A DNA stretch of 64,000 nt, taken from contig NC_060259.1 in the NCBI RefSeq assembly GCF_921293095.1, forward strand, positions 24,249,812 through 24,313,811, written 5' to 3'. Of this stretch, positions 23,222-35,373 are shown in pieces. The translations under genes and the position numbers were made by a program. The DNA comes from Ischnura elegans. Lineage: Eukaryota > Arthropoda > Insecta > Odonata > Coenagrionidae. The notes beneath the pieces are model-generated. The model was not told the origin of the DNA. It did not search any database and saw only the letters and a program-made list of their open reading frames with translations. Position 1 is the first letter of the stretch, and each line of letters opens with the position of its first letter.

Positions 23222-23895
23222 AAAAAATTAACGCAAAGCTCGTTGGCGTCCGAGAGTGGCCAGTTCAGGAACTCCTTCTCATCCAAAATCTTGCCCTCGT
23301 AAGTCTTTCATACAACCGGTAGTTTTAAAAGCAATGTATCCCATATGCCGCGAAAATAATCATGCCCCTCGCATTATGACTAGGCGCAAAAGATCCAGCT
23401 ACGAATTCTTCGCAATATTCTCCCAAGTATGCTTCGCCCTCGACTCACCTAGAATGGAGTTTACTATCGTCGGGACATCGATGGACAAACCCGACGTATT
23501 GGGCATTTAGACGGCCTAAGAACCTAATCGTTCCGGTAGTGTAGTGGGTAAAGTATCATGCTACGAATCATAGGTTTCACGGATCAAGTCCCAGTGACGG
23601 ATGAATTGATGCTGCACACAAACACTTTAAAGATTTTTCTGATCTTAAAACTTCGCAATGCCTATCACAAGGTCCATATGATGTTGCATGGCTATTGAAT
23701 TCTTACGCGCTTATTTATTTGTTGAAATAAAACTACTACATTGCATAACCATTGGGGCAGTTGACTGTGGAATGACTTTTGACTACCATTTCCGCGTCGT
23801 CCAACTCAAGGCCCCTAACCATTAGCTGCATGAGCAATATGTCACGGCCTACTCTTCTCTCCCCTTCAAGGAACAACTCCTATAGAGTTCCTTAC
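23222..23895 (+). repeat. Left inverted-repeat arm (unit C)
   Basis: One of the fullest arms, about 670 bases. It pairs with 25262-25950 across a loop of about 1.37 kb. It contains the tRNA-like sequence at 23531-23597. Confidence 0.8.
23531..23597 (+). ncRNA. tRNA-like SINE-type Pol III promoter (unit C, left arm)
   Basis: A box TAGTGTAGTGG at 23537-23547 and B box GATCAAGTCC at 23582-23591, both matching consensus. Confidence 0.5.
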
Positions 23896-25261
23896 AGCAG
23901 AATGAAAGCACTTTTTTGAGCAATTTCCGAGAAATCAGTTGTCTTTTTCTAGTTCAGTATTGCAATGCTTTGCTCAATATTCTATGCTGTATAATAGTTT
24001 CCCGAGGATTATATTGGAACAAATTAGGTAACAGCAATTGAAGAGAAGTGCCAAGCCGAATTAATTTAGTTAACGGCATATGTGATGGCCATTTTAAGGA
24101 TCAATCATTTCTTTCGTGTTGTTATCCGAAGAAATTGATTAATTTGGTCTAGCTACAAGTTGATACATATCATGGACTAATATATATTTTCTCGTGAATT
24201 TCTCGTTCAGGCATATTCAACCAAATGATTCTCGAATTTATGTCTCCTAATTATAGTGAATGTCTCTTTTGTTCAATTCCGATCTTCGATGCTAGCTGTC
24301 TTTATCAATTCCAGCATAATTCTCCTCTTCTCTGTAACACACATGCTGTATCATGCAGTCATTTACCTGTATACTCCGTTTTTTTGCCCGACTCGTTTTC
24401 CGCAAAGTACTTAATGTCCACAATTAAACTCATTTACTTTTATCTTGATATTAAGACTTTTTCAGAAGTCCATCTTTGATGCGCAATTTAATTATGCAAC
24501 AATCATGGGAGTAAATCCTTCGTAAGAACGTGAAAAGAAAATGTGTTCTTTAAATGAAGTGATTTTTTTTAAGCATTAGGTGGCTAACTGGAAATATATA
24601 TTTTGCTAAGACAATTGTAAAAATCGACCACACACTATAATTCACGGTATGGTGAAAAAACTCAATCGCTCCTCTTCATTGAATAAGGAAATTGGAAATT
24701 CGGCTAGAAAATGAAGATGTCTCAATAAATGGTAATTCTGTGTAATTACAAGAATAAAATTTCTCCATTTATAGATAAAGCTGATGAGCAACTCATTTTT
24801 TATTTGCTACATTTTGGCTAATAAGTCTTCTGAACGTAGAGCGACAAAAATCGATATCGGATTAAGGAATTTTAAAAATTAGTATGCAAATTAACATATA
24901 TGTCTTACAACTGCATTTCTGACGCGAAATTACCTAGAATAATTGAATGTGAGATGTATTCTATTCCAAAACCGATGTTGAGAGCTGAAAGTAATGAAAA
25001 GTTCAAAGTAGGGAGTAAATAAACAGCGGAAAACGCGAACAGTCCAATGTTTCTATGAATTTGAAACAACATTAGTTCTATGATAATGATGAAATATTTT
25101 TAAAATGTATGCGTAATGCTCATTTTATTGTAAAATTTAAGGGTAAGTCTAACCTATGTTAACTAAATCATTTGCTCAATGTTCCTGATTTAATATATAC
25201 GCAGACGCCCAATATTTCCCGATTGAGAACTACTGAGTTTGGGCGGCTCGATGTTCTGCCT

Positions 25262-25950
25262 TCGCAAAGCTCTGCAGAACTTCCGAGGAATTTTCCCTTG
25301 AAGTGTGGAAGGAGTATTAGGCCATATCACACATTGCACATACAGCTAATGTTAGGGGCCTTTATTTGGACGACGCGGAAAAGGTAGTCAAAAGTCACTC
25401 CACAGTCAACTGCCCCAATGGTTATGCAATGTAGTAGTTGAATTTCAGCAAGTAAATAAGCTCGTAAGATTTCAATAGCCATGCAACATCATATGGACCT
25501 TGTGATAGGCATTGCGAAGTTTTACTATCAGAAAAATCTTACAGTGTGTGTGTGCAGCATCAATTCATCCGTCTTTGGGACTTGATCCGTGGAACCTATG
25601 ATTCGTAGCATGATACTTTACCCACTACACTACCGGAACGATTAGGTTCTTAGGCAGTCTCAGACCCCAACACGTCGGGTTTGCCCACCGATGTCCCGAC
25701 GAGAGTACTCCATTCTAGGTGAGTCGAGGGCGAAGCATACTTCGGAGAATATTGCGAAGAATTCATAGTGTGATCTTTTGCGCCTAGTCATAATGCGATG
25801 GGCATGATTATTTTCTCGGCATATGGGAATTATTGCTTTTAAAACTCCCGGTTGTATGAGAGCATTGCGAGGGCAAAATTTTGGAAGACAATTAGCTCCT
25901 GAACTGGCCGCTCTCACACGACAACGAGCTTTGCGTTTATTTTTTCCGCC
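25262..25950 (-). repeat. Right inverted-repeat arm (unit C)
   Basis: Reverse complement of 23222-23895 with scattered substitutions and small indels. A 99-codon minus-strand frame (25959-25660) is open here and in most units. Because it lies inside the arm it may be a repeat artefact rather than a gene. Confidence 0.8.
25571..25638 (-). ncRNA. tRNA-like SINE-type Pol III promoter (unit C, right arm)
   Basis: Minus strand, both boxes intact; convergent with the left-arm copy across the loop. Confidence 0.5.
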
Positions 25951-27027
25951 ACTGTACATACCGATTTCATTTTTTCTACATTTAACCGTTTATCTTTTGA
26001 AATAATTTGCTCTAAAACGTGTGTCAATGACTACGGATTTAATTTTTTTATATCCACTAACATGCAACCTGATGGAGGATAATAAAAATTATCGATGGCT
26101 ACCGATTGCATATAATCCCGAATGATTGCTGCCGCAGCTTCCTGGACATTAAGTCACTCATCTCGTCTTGATTTATTTGATCATGATAATTTTCAATTTT
26201 GTCATAATCATTGACATCAATTTTTTATGACGAAACTATATTTTTTATTACGAAATTGCAATTTTATGACGAAATTTTAGACCGAAATTGACCGATTTTT
26301 ATGACGAAATCCACAGTTTTTACTCACCGATAATCTTTTTTTTATCTTATAAATAATTATGACTCACTAGATGTGACTTTTTCGCTAATTCACCTAAAAT
26401 CTCAAAAAAACGCGAAATTACGTTTTATTTACCGATTTGGCGTAATTTCGTGATATCGCGTCTCGCGAATTTCACGGACCTCTACCTATTACACTCACAA
26501 AATAAAACACACAGTTGGAATTCCATTGAAATACCAGTAAATATCTATGTTTGCGACTGGTATATAATGGAACATAAATGGAGTGAGTTTTTTTACCATG
26601 ATTTTAAACGTGGCAGTTGGAAAAACACTGAGGTCACAATGGAAATCTTAGATGATAATGAATTAACAATGCCTTCATAGACTCTCGACAGGATTGGGAT
26701 TCTGTTGAAGCACCTATTTCCTGAGCAAAAACGTAGAACCATCAAAACCATAGAAACATAGTACGCCAGGTGATATTTGAATCCACTCATCCTCTAGTTA
26801 TCACCACTTATAACTAGAATAAAATTTTAAGCTAAGTTTGCCCTTTTTCAGTCCTTTGCAAAACATCTCTCGTTTAAAAATGTGCTTAATTTGCTAGCTA
26901 AAACTATCAATCAGGAATAATTAACCACTAAAAAACAATCACATGATTAAAATATATCTCATGCTCGCAATTAAGATCAATTTTCTTTTTCCCAGATAAT
27001 TGTTAAACACCTATTATCTGTTCATAT

Positions 27028-28284
27028 AGCCGTGTCCCAACTCGTTAGCCATTAGGCATCATGTATTTAGCCAGCCAGATTCTGGGCAGCCAACCACAAG
27101 GGAGCATGAATTGGGACATCCTTACGGAGGTGCTGCCATCTACTGGGCACTAGGCCAATGCAAAACAAGAGATAATCGGAATGATTTGAACAAATGATGA
27201 ACAAAACCCAGCCTAAATTGTTAAAATGTGATTTTGAGTATTAGATATCGAAGAAGAGTATTTAATCATAATTTTAGTATCTTAGACAACCTTTTTGTAA
27301 TAGTAAAGTAGGGTTATACTTTAATTCGTATTTTTAGTTACGTATGGTTTTGTTAAAGAGGTTTTAGCTAAGTTTGTGGCGAAATGTTAACGTATATCCC
27401 TTTTAATTGGTTTGTAATATTTAAATCGTCTCTCAACCAAGTACTTTTTTGAATTCCTTATATTTTAGCAATTTAATTTTTAGTTTTGTATTATTAGAAC
27501 AGGTCTATTTAGTCTATTCAAACGGTTACTGTCTGATTTGGGATTTATTTTCAAAATATATTTAAAGTATGGTTTACGTACATAAATCAGGTTTCGGTAT
27601 CATCTTTTAATCACCATACATTTTAATTTTTGTTACTTATACCGATTCCAATTTCGGGACTTTGTCCAATAACATATAATAATAATTGTTTATTCTTACG
27701 GGTGTTAACCTAATGTACAAAAAGTGTTAAATAAGAATTTAGACATAGTGTTACATAATTAAGAATATATTAGAAGCATATAAACATCAATAAGCATTAT
27801 TTAACACGTTAGAAAAGTAAACGGTAGCAAAAGATAACATGTGATCGGTATAAAAAGTTATAAAATAACATATGCATACACAAGAAGCATATAAACATTA
27901 ATTAGCATTAAAATTAACGCCGCCTTCTCTTTAACTAATTTCTCCGTAATTCTTACACTTCCATTAACGCAATTTCTTTATTTTTAAACAAAATAAAAAT
28001 TAATAATTATTCGAACAAGTCTCAAAATATCAACACTACTTGCAAACAAGTACTATCCCTTGTAGACAGCCATGATGCCCTTTCTCCTGAAGACGCTTGG
28101 CACGCTTTGAATCATGGGAAAAGTGGGGCGAAGGATGCACTCCTCGATGCCTAAATCTGGCGGCCGCGTTAGCTGCCTAAATTCCCTCCCTTATGCTGGC
28201 TAACGAGTTGGGACATCCTTCCAAGATGGCGTCATGGCTAAATCCTGGAATTGGCATAGCCAAATGGCCAATTGGGACACGGCT
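27028..28284. mobile_element. Nested 1.26-kb TIR element inside the left terminus
   Basis: Bounded by a perfect 13-bp inverted repeat AGCCGTGTCCCAA, with further shared subterminal blocks (AACTCGTTAGCC, TTGGGACATCC). A+T-rich inside, no credible gene: a non-autonomous element. The target duplication is not clear (1-3 bases at most). Confidence 0.7.
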
Positions 28285-28330
28285 TTTATCTCTGCGGGTC
28301 AACTTTCGTGAGATCCCGGACACTCTCGGA

Positions 28331-28393
28331 GGGCCTCGCTGAAGGGGGAGGGGCCTCGCTGAAGGGGAAGGGGCCTCGCTGAAGGGGAAGGGG
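28331..28393. repeat. 20-bp minisatellite, three copies
   Basis: Three tandem copies of GGGCCTCGCTGAAGGGGAAG (the first with one change) plus a partial fourth, within the Tc1/mariner-like element. Confidence 0.9.
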
Positions 28394-28718
28394 TAGTACC
28401 GAGAGAGAGAGAGCAGGAGCGACCTTAACGTTGCCAAATGTACATAGCCGCCCTTGTGTCTCACTGAAAAGGTGTGACTCACACGTGGCCACAGATATTT
28501 TGGGCCCGGCGGCGAAACAATGCATACAATGTATTGAGGATAATCCCATCTCAGAAGCCAGGATATTGTCCGCTAAATGCGAGACCGCTGGTGAAAGGCA
28601 TACATAGGCGTAACATTCTCATAATCGGGGAGTGCAAGGGAATCCGCGAGGATGAGGATGCAAAAAGAATGTAGAAAAGTAGCGCGACGGGTATTTTATT
28701 AAATAATTTATTTGTAAT

Positions 28719-30447
28719 TTATTGCTGGAGTGGTGTGGCTAATATTTCAACCTCCTCGTCTTCCCTCCCGTCAGTGTCTTCATTTTCGGAGTCACTTTCC
28801 GTGGGCTGTATAATTATCGGCTCCATAATAGCGTCCCTAGCAATTTCTTTTTTCAGATCTTCATCTTGCAGCTGTTCTGCGTGACGGACACATGCAGCCC
28901 ACGCATCCTGCGTCACTTCATCGATGACCTGCAAAATTAAAGTTCGCGGATCACTTATTCAATCCAACCGAAAATGTTAGCCAATCTCTCCAGTTTTGGC
29001 GATACCAACCTGATTAGTGATGTCTTCAAGGTCTTTCATCTTGAACGTGGTATTCCTGTCAGCTACCTGTCTTTTTACTTGTGCCCACACCATTTCAATT
29101 GGATTGTATTGGCAATGAAATGGCGGAAGTCTTACGACAGTATGTCCTGCGTTTGCAGCCATAATATCTAGCTCAAATTCTTTTATCCCCTTCGCTGCTT
29201 GCACCAATTCCAATAATTCCGCCCTAGTCTGGCAACAGGTGTATGGGATATTCTTCTTCATCAGCCAATCCTGAATATCGGACTTCCTCGTGGAGGTCGT
29301 GGGCGGCTTATCCCTCACAACGGAGTGGTAGCTGGCATTGTCCATCACAATCACAGAATTTTTTATATCTCGCTGCTCTAAGACACTTAAAAAGTTTTGG
29401 AACCTGTGAATGAGTTTTAAAGAAGCACGAAGTTAACAATAAACATCAACTTCGCTTAAAAATCAACAAGAAGTGTGTAGAATTTTTAATTTAATATTTT
29501 TTAAATAATACTGTGAAATTAATTCCTAAGTTTTAGACTTACCATTTCGTAAAGACGATTGCATTCATATCGCAATGGCAATCCGTATTTTTTGCCTTTA
29601 CTCCGGAATACCAGCTTGCATTCGTTGAGGAAGCCAGTTTCCGCCGATCCCACATGACAAATTATTAATCTTGATCCCTTCCCGATGGGAACTTTCATCC
29701 CTCCTTCTTCATTCGGCCCTATCCAACATGCTCCTAAGGAGTAATTTTGATTTACCCAAGTTTCATCGAGATAAAAAATTGGCCTTGGTCCACTGCTCCG
29801 CAAGTTTTCCATTTTTCTGAGGAAAAAAATTCTGGCTGCGACAATGTCTCCCCTCTCCATAAGGAATTTCCTCCCATCCACTGTTCTTTTATAACGGAAG
29901 CCAATGTCTCTCATAGCCTTCCACAATGATGTGCGGCCACCGACAAATTCACCTGATTCCCTCATTTTTCTATGGACCTCAGTAATTTTTCCCTGTAACC
30001 TAACCCTGGTCATAAAAATCGAGGATACTCCGCAAAACAGTTTTTTGGAATTCATCAAGCTCTGTAACTGTCTTTCTCCTTGCCTTTCTCCCTTTATAAG
30101 GGGATTTAAATTTCGGAGATCCTCCACTTTCGGGAGAGGTATTCCTGCCTGAAAAGGTTAAATAAAGATTTATTTAAATCTGCCAATTTTGCCTAAATGA
30201 ACGAAAATTTAGGTTATAAAAATAGATTGTATTGTAGACAATATATACGAAGAAATGTAAGATTGGAAGTGAGATCATTGCCTTCGCGAGCGATGGCCTG
30301 GATTCTTCTCAGGGGTAGCCCATAGGCTTCCGCAGCTCTTTCCTGGACTTTCTCGAGAGAAAGAATTGGTTGTCCCAATTCCTTTTCCCGTTGAAAATAA
30401 CGAAGAACATTAAACACAATGCTCTTCGCGCTACTGCGAAGCTGCAT
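28719..30447 (-). pseudogene. DDE transposase gene, four exons, two frameshifts
   Basis: Exons inferred from splice sites and frame: 30447-30249, 30148-29543, 29403-29010 and 28928-28719; introns are 100, 139 and 81 bp with GT/AG ends. Total about 470 codons. The N-terminal exon looks helix-turn-helix-like. Catalytic sites: YLDETWVN, then VIVMDNASYHS, then YNPIEMVWAQVK. About 81 residues separate the second D and the E, much more than the 34 of mariner or Tc1, and close to the DD82E type. Two one-base frame changes are visible, near 30005 (in a run near GACCAGGGTT) and near 29600 (in an A run). Both fall in homopolymer runs, so they may be real or sequencing artefacts. The C terminus is acidic. 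AATAAA signals follow the stop. Confidence 0.75.
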
Positions 30448-31174
30448 GTTGACTTACTTCTCCATAGCGCCTTCAATAAACACCCAAGGTATCCAAAACT
30501 ATATAGGTTGTAATACCCAAAAGTAAATACGGAGTTGAGGAAAAGGGTTAGGGTTTGGTAAGAAAGGGATCGGAAAAGTACTGAGAGGGAATAGGTGGAG
30601 GGAGGGAGTCGGTGCTGATGGGAATACAAAAGATGAATAAAAATTTTCTGGAAAGGAGATGGAAAAGGATTGAAGTGGAAGAATAAGGAACAGTAAGTTA
30701 TAAGTTGGATTTAAATGGAAGAATCGAAGAGCACCAAGAGGACGCGCGAGATTTGGCAACACTGCTAGCAGATTCACGAAGTTGACACGACGGAGGTCTG
30801 AGAGCGACTGACGTTCCGAAGTGCTAGACCACGCCTACTGCCTGCTGATTGGCAGAGGGAAAGTCACGTGTAGGTAAACTTTCCCTCCTCTCACCCCAAC
30901 TCTGTTAAGCCACACCAGCTCACCCGCAGAGATAAAATGAACAGATAATAATAACGAGTGCCACAAAAAGAATACCACTACAAGCTAAAGGGGTCAACCC
31001 CATTTATGGTCAGACCTGCAGGAAGAATTGATTTGGCAAAACAGCCATATCCATGAAAACTAGCCAACAATAACACAAAAGAGCAATTTGATTAGGGCAC
31101 TAAACAATATCCACTGTAGCCGAACACGCAGCACTGTAACACGCAATCTACTTTCACAATACCAGAATTGTCAC

Positions 31175-31428
31175 CTGATGTCTGGGATTGGTAACAGAGT
31201 AACAATAGAAATATAAGAGGACAATAACCATTGTCCTATGGATACTGGCCACAAAATTAGCAGAATGTGACAGCCAATAATTATGAAAATCAGAATCCTC
31301 ACAGTCACTGTCCCCTGTTCCCACCTTCCTCCCCTTCATCCAGATACAACACCAATAGAGAAGCAAAGAATATACCCTATCAAACCTGATATATTGATTC
31401 CCTTGATAAAGTAATCAGCTTGAGTCAT
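31175..31428 (-). pseudogene. Membrane-protein-like exon (unit C)
   Basis: Homologue of 8796-9047 with a 2-bp net insertion near 31200 (GTAACAGAGTAAC in plus orientation), which shifts the frame before the donor. Confidence 0.3.
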
Positions 31429-32050
31429 GAAATGTTTCACTTGATGCGGTATGGCTCAAGTTACAAACCAACGATGATAATTTTCTCTCACATAGAATTA
31501 AACAGAATTAACAAATTCAAAAACAATTTGTGAATGCACTTGCTTGAGATTTAAAACACAAATGTGCTACAACAGACGATCACATAAACCACAACTAGAA
31601 GAGCAATATTCAGGAGTGATTACAATCACAGCGTACCAAGTGTATCTTCTAATATATTGAGGGGAATTGGATAGTTCGGAAATGAACCTCTCTTCAATAA
31701 ATTACCAGAAAGTAAATTCGACCACGTAAATTCTGATGAAAAACGAAACTTTTATAATAACTATAATTATAACAGTGAAAATTAACAATTATATTTAAAA
31801 AATAAAAATAATAATGACATTACAATAAAAAGGAAACCTATCACATCAAAAATAACTGCGCACACTCATTTGTTTTTTAGTCTACACACTCGTAACTGCA
31901 ATAAACTACCATCGCTCACACAATGACCATCGTGTTTCCATTTCTTCCACTGATGGTATGACATCAGACATAAAAAGATAAACCAGAAAATTTTCTTACA
32001 TATAAACGACACTAAATTATTTTTTATGTTACACATAATTTGTGCGCTAC

Positions 32051-32140
32051 CTTCACCATAGCATCCAAACATTTGCAGGAACATTCAATGATCGGTTCTC
32101 TGGTACACCAACAGCACACTCCACCGGAAGAAGTTTCCAT
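32051..32140 (-). CDS. 30-codon Cys-rich first exon (unit C)
   Basis: Open for 30 codons with the METSSGGVCCWCTREP variant and an intact donor. The partner plus-strand start codon is lost in this unit (ACG). Confidence 0.5.
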
Positions 32141-32320
32141 TTTCCTTTAAAATGGCTGAAAGAGGGCTGAGTGGTAGATAAATAAAATTATATTCTATTG
32201 GCGTCTGGAGATATTGTAAGAATATTTGTTATTGCGACAGTGGACGAATTCATAAGAAGATATTCTTGCGAAAATACGTTAAGGTGCTCGCGTTCACCTT
32301 CCAACACTCGCATTGCCCTT

Positions 32321-32405
32321 TATAAATGAGGGAGGTTGTATATAATATAGATTCACGTGCAAGGTTTTACTATGAACTGAACTGCCAAAACAGTGCCACG
32401 GAGTT
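32321..32405 (+). promoter_or_regulatory. Promoter block, start codon lost (unit C)
   Basis: TATAAA at 32321-32326, a 20-base private insertion near 32335, and ACG in place of ATG. Confidence 0.4.
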
Positions 32406-32466
32406 CTGTAAGAGCATATCTGCGTTTAATGCCCGTAGATTTTAAAATGGAATCAGTCTTACCTCA

Positions 32467-33190
32467 GATTACCATCTTTAAACATAAAAATGGCGTCATT
32501 AGGAAAGAATTTTTCCAGCCATGACAGCAGAAGTCACCCAAACACTAACACCGTTAGGCGACATCTTTCGGCCGTAGAGATAATTAACTTTCTCGAATGA
32601 CTTTTTATTCACTTTTGAAAGGCTCGGTAAACACGCTCTTGGAGTAGGAATTTAATAAATTTATTTATCGGAACTGTTGGTTTACTTTCCTTAGCGAGCT
32701 GTTAACTTTTTCTACCGTTTCTTAGCGAACAAACAGTACATCTTTTAAAGTTAGCTTCCCAAGCGTAAGACCAAAATGCTTTTGGGTTCTCCCGTAACCG
32801 CTCTGCAAGTGTATTCCTTTTAAAATTCGAAAATGAACTCTTGAACGCTTCCTTCGTGGTGGTTTTAGACAACTAATATAATGTAATCATTAACTCGCAA
32901 CCATTATCACGGTCTCCGTCGCCTGAATGATTTTCTCTTCTCCACGTCATACCATCCTGGCACGCTACCTTCATTTTTTGTTTGACCTGGGATATGACTG
33001 GACCCCCAGCCTAATGAGGGTCAGTCAGGACTGGCATCGAGTTCGATAAAGTAAAAAAATAAAATGAGACGGTCTTCTGAATGACACCAAGGTTTGCATA
33101 ATTTTTCCTCGGGCATAAGAGACAGCAATTCATCCAATGAGATATCACCGTCTTCACCAATATTCGCCGTGTTAATCGGATATTTACAAC
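32467..33190 (-). pseudogene. Decayed minus-strand frames (unit D copy)
   Basis: Homologue of 275-1010, close to the unit C version. The acidic stretch is open up to the conserved TGA. Confidence 0.3.
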
Positions 33191-33332
33191 CTTAAAATCA
33201 ATGAGACATAAATGTCATTCCACGAGTCCATTTTTCACGGTTTGGGTAAATACTTGCGTTCCATTATTTTAGATACAAATACGAATTGCCTGAAATGTTT
33301 AGCATTACAATACATTGACACTAATCAATGTT

Positions 33333-33382
33333 GTGCGGATCGCGGTCTAATAGGCCGCGGGGGCCCCGAAGGCCAAACGAAT
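33333..33382. repeat. GC-rich 50-base block (unit D)
   Basis: One base differs (CGGTCTAA). Confidence 0.7.
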
Positions 33383-34207
33383 TGAAAGTACGAAAACACC
33401 GACGAAATTCTTTTCCGTAACGTCATAACTTGGCCTGCTTATCGTAGAGGCGATAGTAAAGAACACCAAGACAAATTAAGGGCGCTGATAATTAGAAGCA
33501 TCTCGCAAATTCATTGTTAAACATTTTATAAAACTACGTTTCAGTCCATCCTTGTTCATGGAAATGAAGTTACAGACAATGATTATGGCTTCATCTCTAA
33601 CATAGCAAAGCACTTTTCAAGGTTTATTATCATATTCATTAGTTAGCCTCGAATTTACTGGCGAAGAAATAAAGAAATGGTAACAGACTTGTAAATAATT
33701 TTAAGTGTGACTCAGTCAGATCGCAGCCAAACGCAAAACAGATGGTGTGTAGAGCAATTCGTAAATATCAATGATATTTTGATGCATTTGCTTCATTCTA
33801 AAATGTATTATTCGTTATATAACTTATAAAACTTGGTTCTAAATTAATGACATAAAGAAGCACATGAAGCATCCTCAAACCTGTGCCTATCCTCTCAAAT
33901 AAAAATATGTTGGCGATTAAAATATGAATTCAAGGATGGTTTAACTATTGAAAAACACAGGGCCTTTTCATCTTGTTCCAAAAAAATGTCAGTAATGTCC
34001 TGGGAGCGTTTTAATCAACATTAGTAAAATCAATCTCACCGTCATAACTTATGTATAGTTTTCTGAAGTCGCTACATAAGCTTCCCATGGGTATTTGTAG
34101 AGTTTTAATCTCTACGGCAGTCATTTCCATGACTAAAAATAGGCTAAAATAAATTCGACTTCAACATTTTAAAAATGTCTCTGTATTTCTTTTAACTTTA
34201 TTAATTG

Positions 34208-35371
34208 TGTCGTCGCCTCCGCTGCTGAGTCATTGAGGGGTCCTGGCTGGGAGCGGGTCCTCATGAGTAGTCTGGGAGAAGGACAAGCAGGAAAAATATA
34301 CACACAACTACAAATTTTAGTTGACCCAGGTTTATTGGTCGTCTGGTTGGAACATGGGGCCTTACTCCGCGTAGGGAGCAGGCTTTGTCAAACAAATCAC
34401 ACAAATCGCCTGAACGGCGTCCGGCCGCGGGATGCAGGCCTAGTCAGTCTTCTGCGTTGGTCTCCTGGTCGGCTGCTTCTGAGGCGAGGGCCCAAACAAC
34501 ATCCTCACCACCCTCGGGTCGCTGATCCTCCGGGGTAGTCTGTTCACCGTGGCGTAAGGGGTGAGCGGCGAGTCGAGTGATCGCAGTCCGTATGGTGGCG
34601 GCGTCGGCGTCAGCGGGCTCAGGAGCGGCTCGAGTTGATACCGGGCGTAGGGCGGCGGCGGCAGCGGACTCAGGATTGGCCAGGGGTGGGCGGCTGCTTC
34701 TGCTGCCCACTGTTGGTAGTCCTCGACACTGGGGGACTGCGTTGGCCTTCTGGTCACTGGTGCTGGTGGCGGCGTCGAGCAGGAAACTCCAGGTTGTTCC
34801 GGTGGTCGGCGTGCTGCTTCCTCCTGCCGCTGGCGGGCTCTGGCGGCGTTCCGGGCGAGGCGGGGTCGTCTCGGCATTCGGCTTCGGGTTCGGCTGCACC
34901 GTGGAGAGTTAAGCCGCTTCGCAAAAAGCGCGAGTACGGCGTCGGGGTGAGGATGCGCTCGCTTCACCCCCGTAGCAGTTGAAGGTGACGACTCGAGGCT
35001 GCTCGCATTTCGATCCGTCTCATTGCTCTCCCTCCTCCGTTCTGTCTTTTCGGGCCCTGGGGCCCCCCTTATATTCCAGGCTGGGCCCTGCTGCTAGCCA
35101 ATGAGCGTTCGCCTTGGGGCCCGGGGTAGGGGAAAAGAGAAAGTCCCTGCGTCGTTGGCATGGGTGGAAAGGGGAGTGAGGAGAAGTGAGGGGAGATTCG
35201 GGCTTCCCGGCTACGTGGCCCGGTGACGTCAACCCGTCCGTCCCTTCTCCTTGGCGTGGGGGGTGGACGGTGACGCGAGGGTAGTTAGGGGGAGGGTCCA
35301 CGGGGTCGCTCTTCGTGCCGGGAGATTTAAATTTCTTGGCGCGGGTTTTGGCCATGTTGTTGGCGCACATC
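34208..35371. mobile_element. GC-rich 1.16-kb insertion, AATTG target duplication
   Basis: Strongly GC-rich block inside A+T-rich unit sequence, flanked by AATTG at 34203-34207 and 35372-35376 and absent from other units. Ends are TGTCGTC... and ...GCACATC, so a solo LTR or a short non-autonomous element are both possible. On the minus strand there is an AATATAAGG at 35076-35068, an ATTGG at 35102-35098, and an AATAAA at 34336-34331. Confidence 0.55.
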
Positions 35372-35373
35372 AA
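34440..35373 (-). CDS. Pro/Arg-rich frames of the GC-rich insertion
   Basis: Two minus-strand frames. 35373-35020 (117 codons) contains MAKTRAKKFKSPGTKSDP near its start. A second frame begins just upstream of that stop and runs to 34440, rich in P, R and A (for example ARNAARARQRQEEAARRP). A one-base shift would join them into about 300 residues. Low complexity and high GC make chance open frames likely. Family not recognised. Confidence 0.25.

Larger units (their letters stand above)
27014..30948 (-). mobile_element. Tc1/mariner-superfamily element with introns
   Basis: A 3935-bp insertion flanked by TA (27012-27013 and 30949-30950). Removing it restores CACCTAATAACGAG, as in the other units. 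The terminal inverted repeat starts TTATCTGTTCAT and continues TTTATCTCTGCGGGT. At the left end it is split by another element (27028-28284), with the inner half at 28285-28299. The transposase gene lies on the minus strand in four exons. Confidence 0.85.
19681..32438. repeat. Array unit C (short form, with Tc1/mariner-like insertion)
   Basis: Same module order as unit B, including the same missing triplicated module (junction near 31515). It has a private 442-bp tandem duplication in the 5' module and a 3.9-kb transposon at 27014-30948. Without these it is about 8.4 kb. Confidence 0.9.

Noticed and set aside
25660..25959. 99-codon minus-strand frame repeated in several units, and the opposite 60-codon frame starting MGIIAFKTPG
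   Set aside because: Both lie inside the right inverted-repeat arm and mirror each other; no start context, splice or domain evidence separates them.
34577..34982. Long plus-strand frames in the GC-rich insert
   Set aside because: Low-complexity mirror frames of GC-rich DNA; the minus strand has better-placed signals, and even those are weak.
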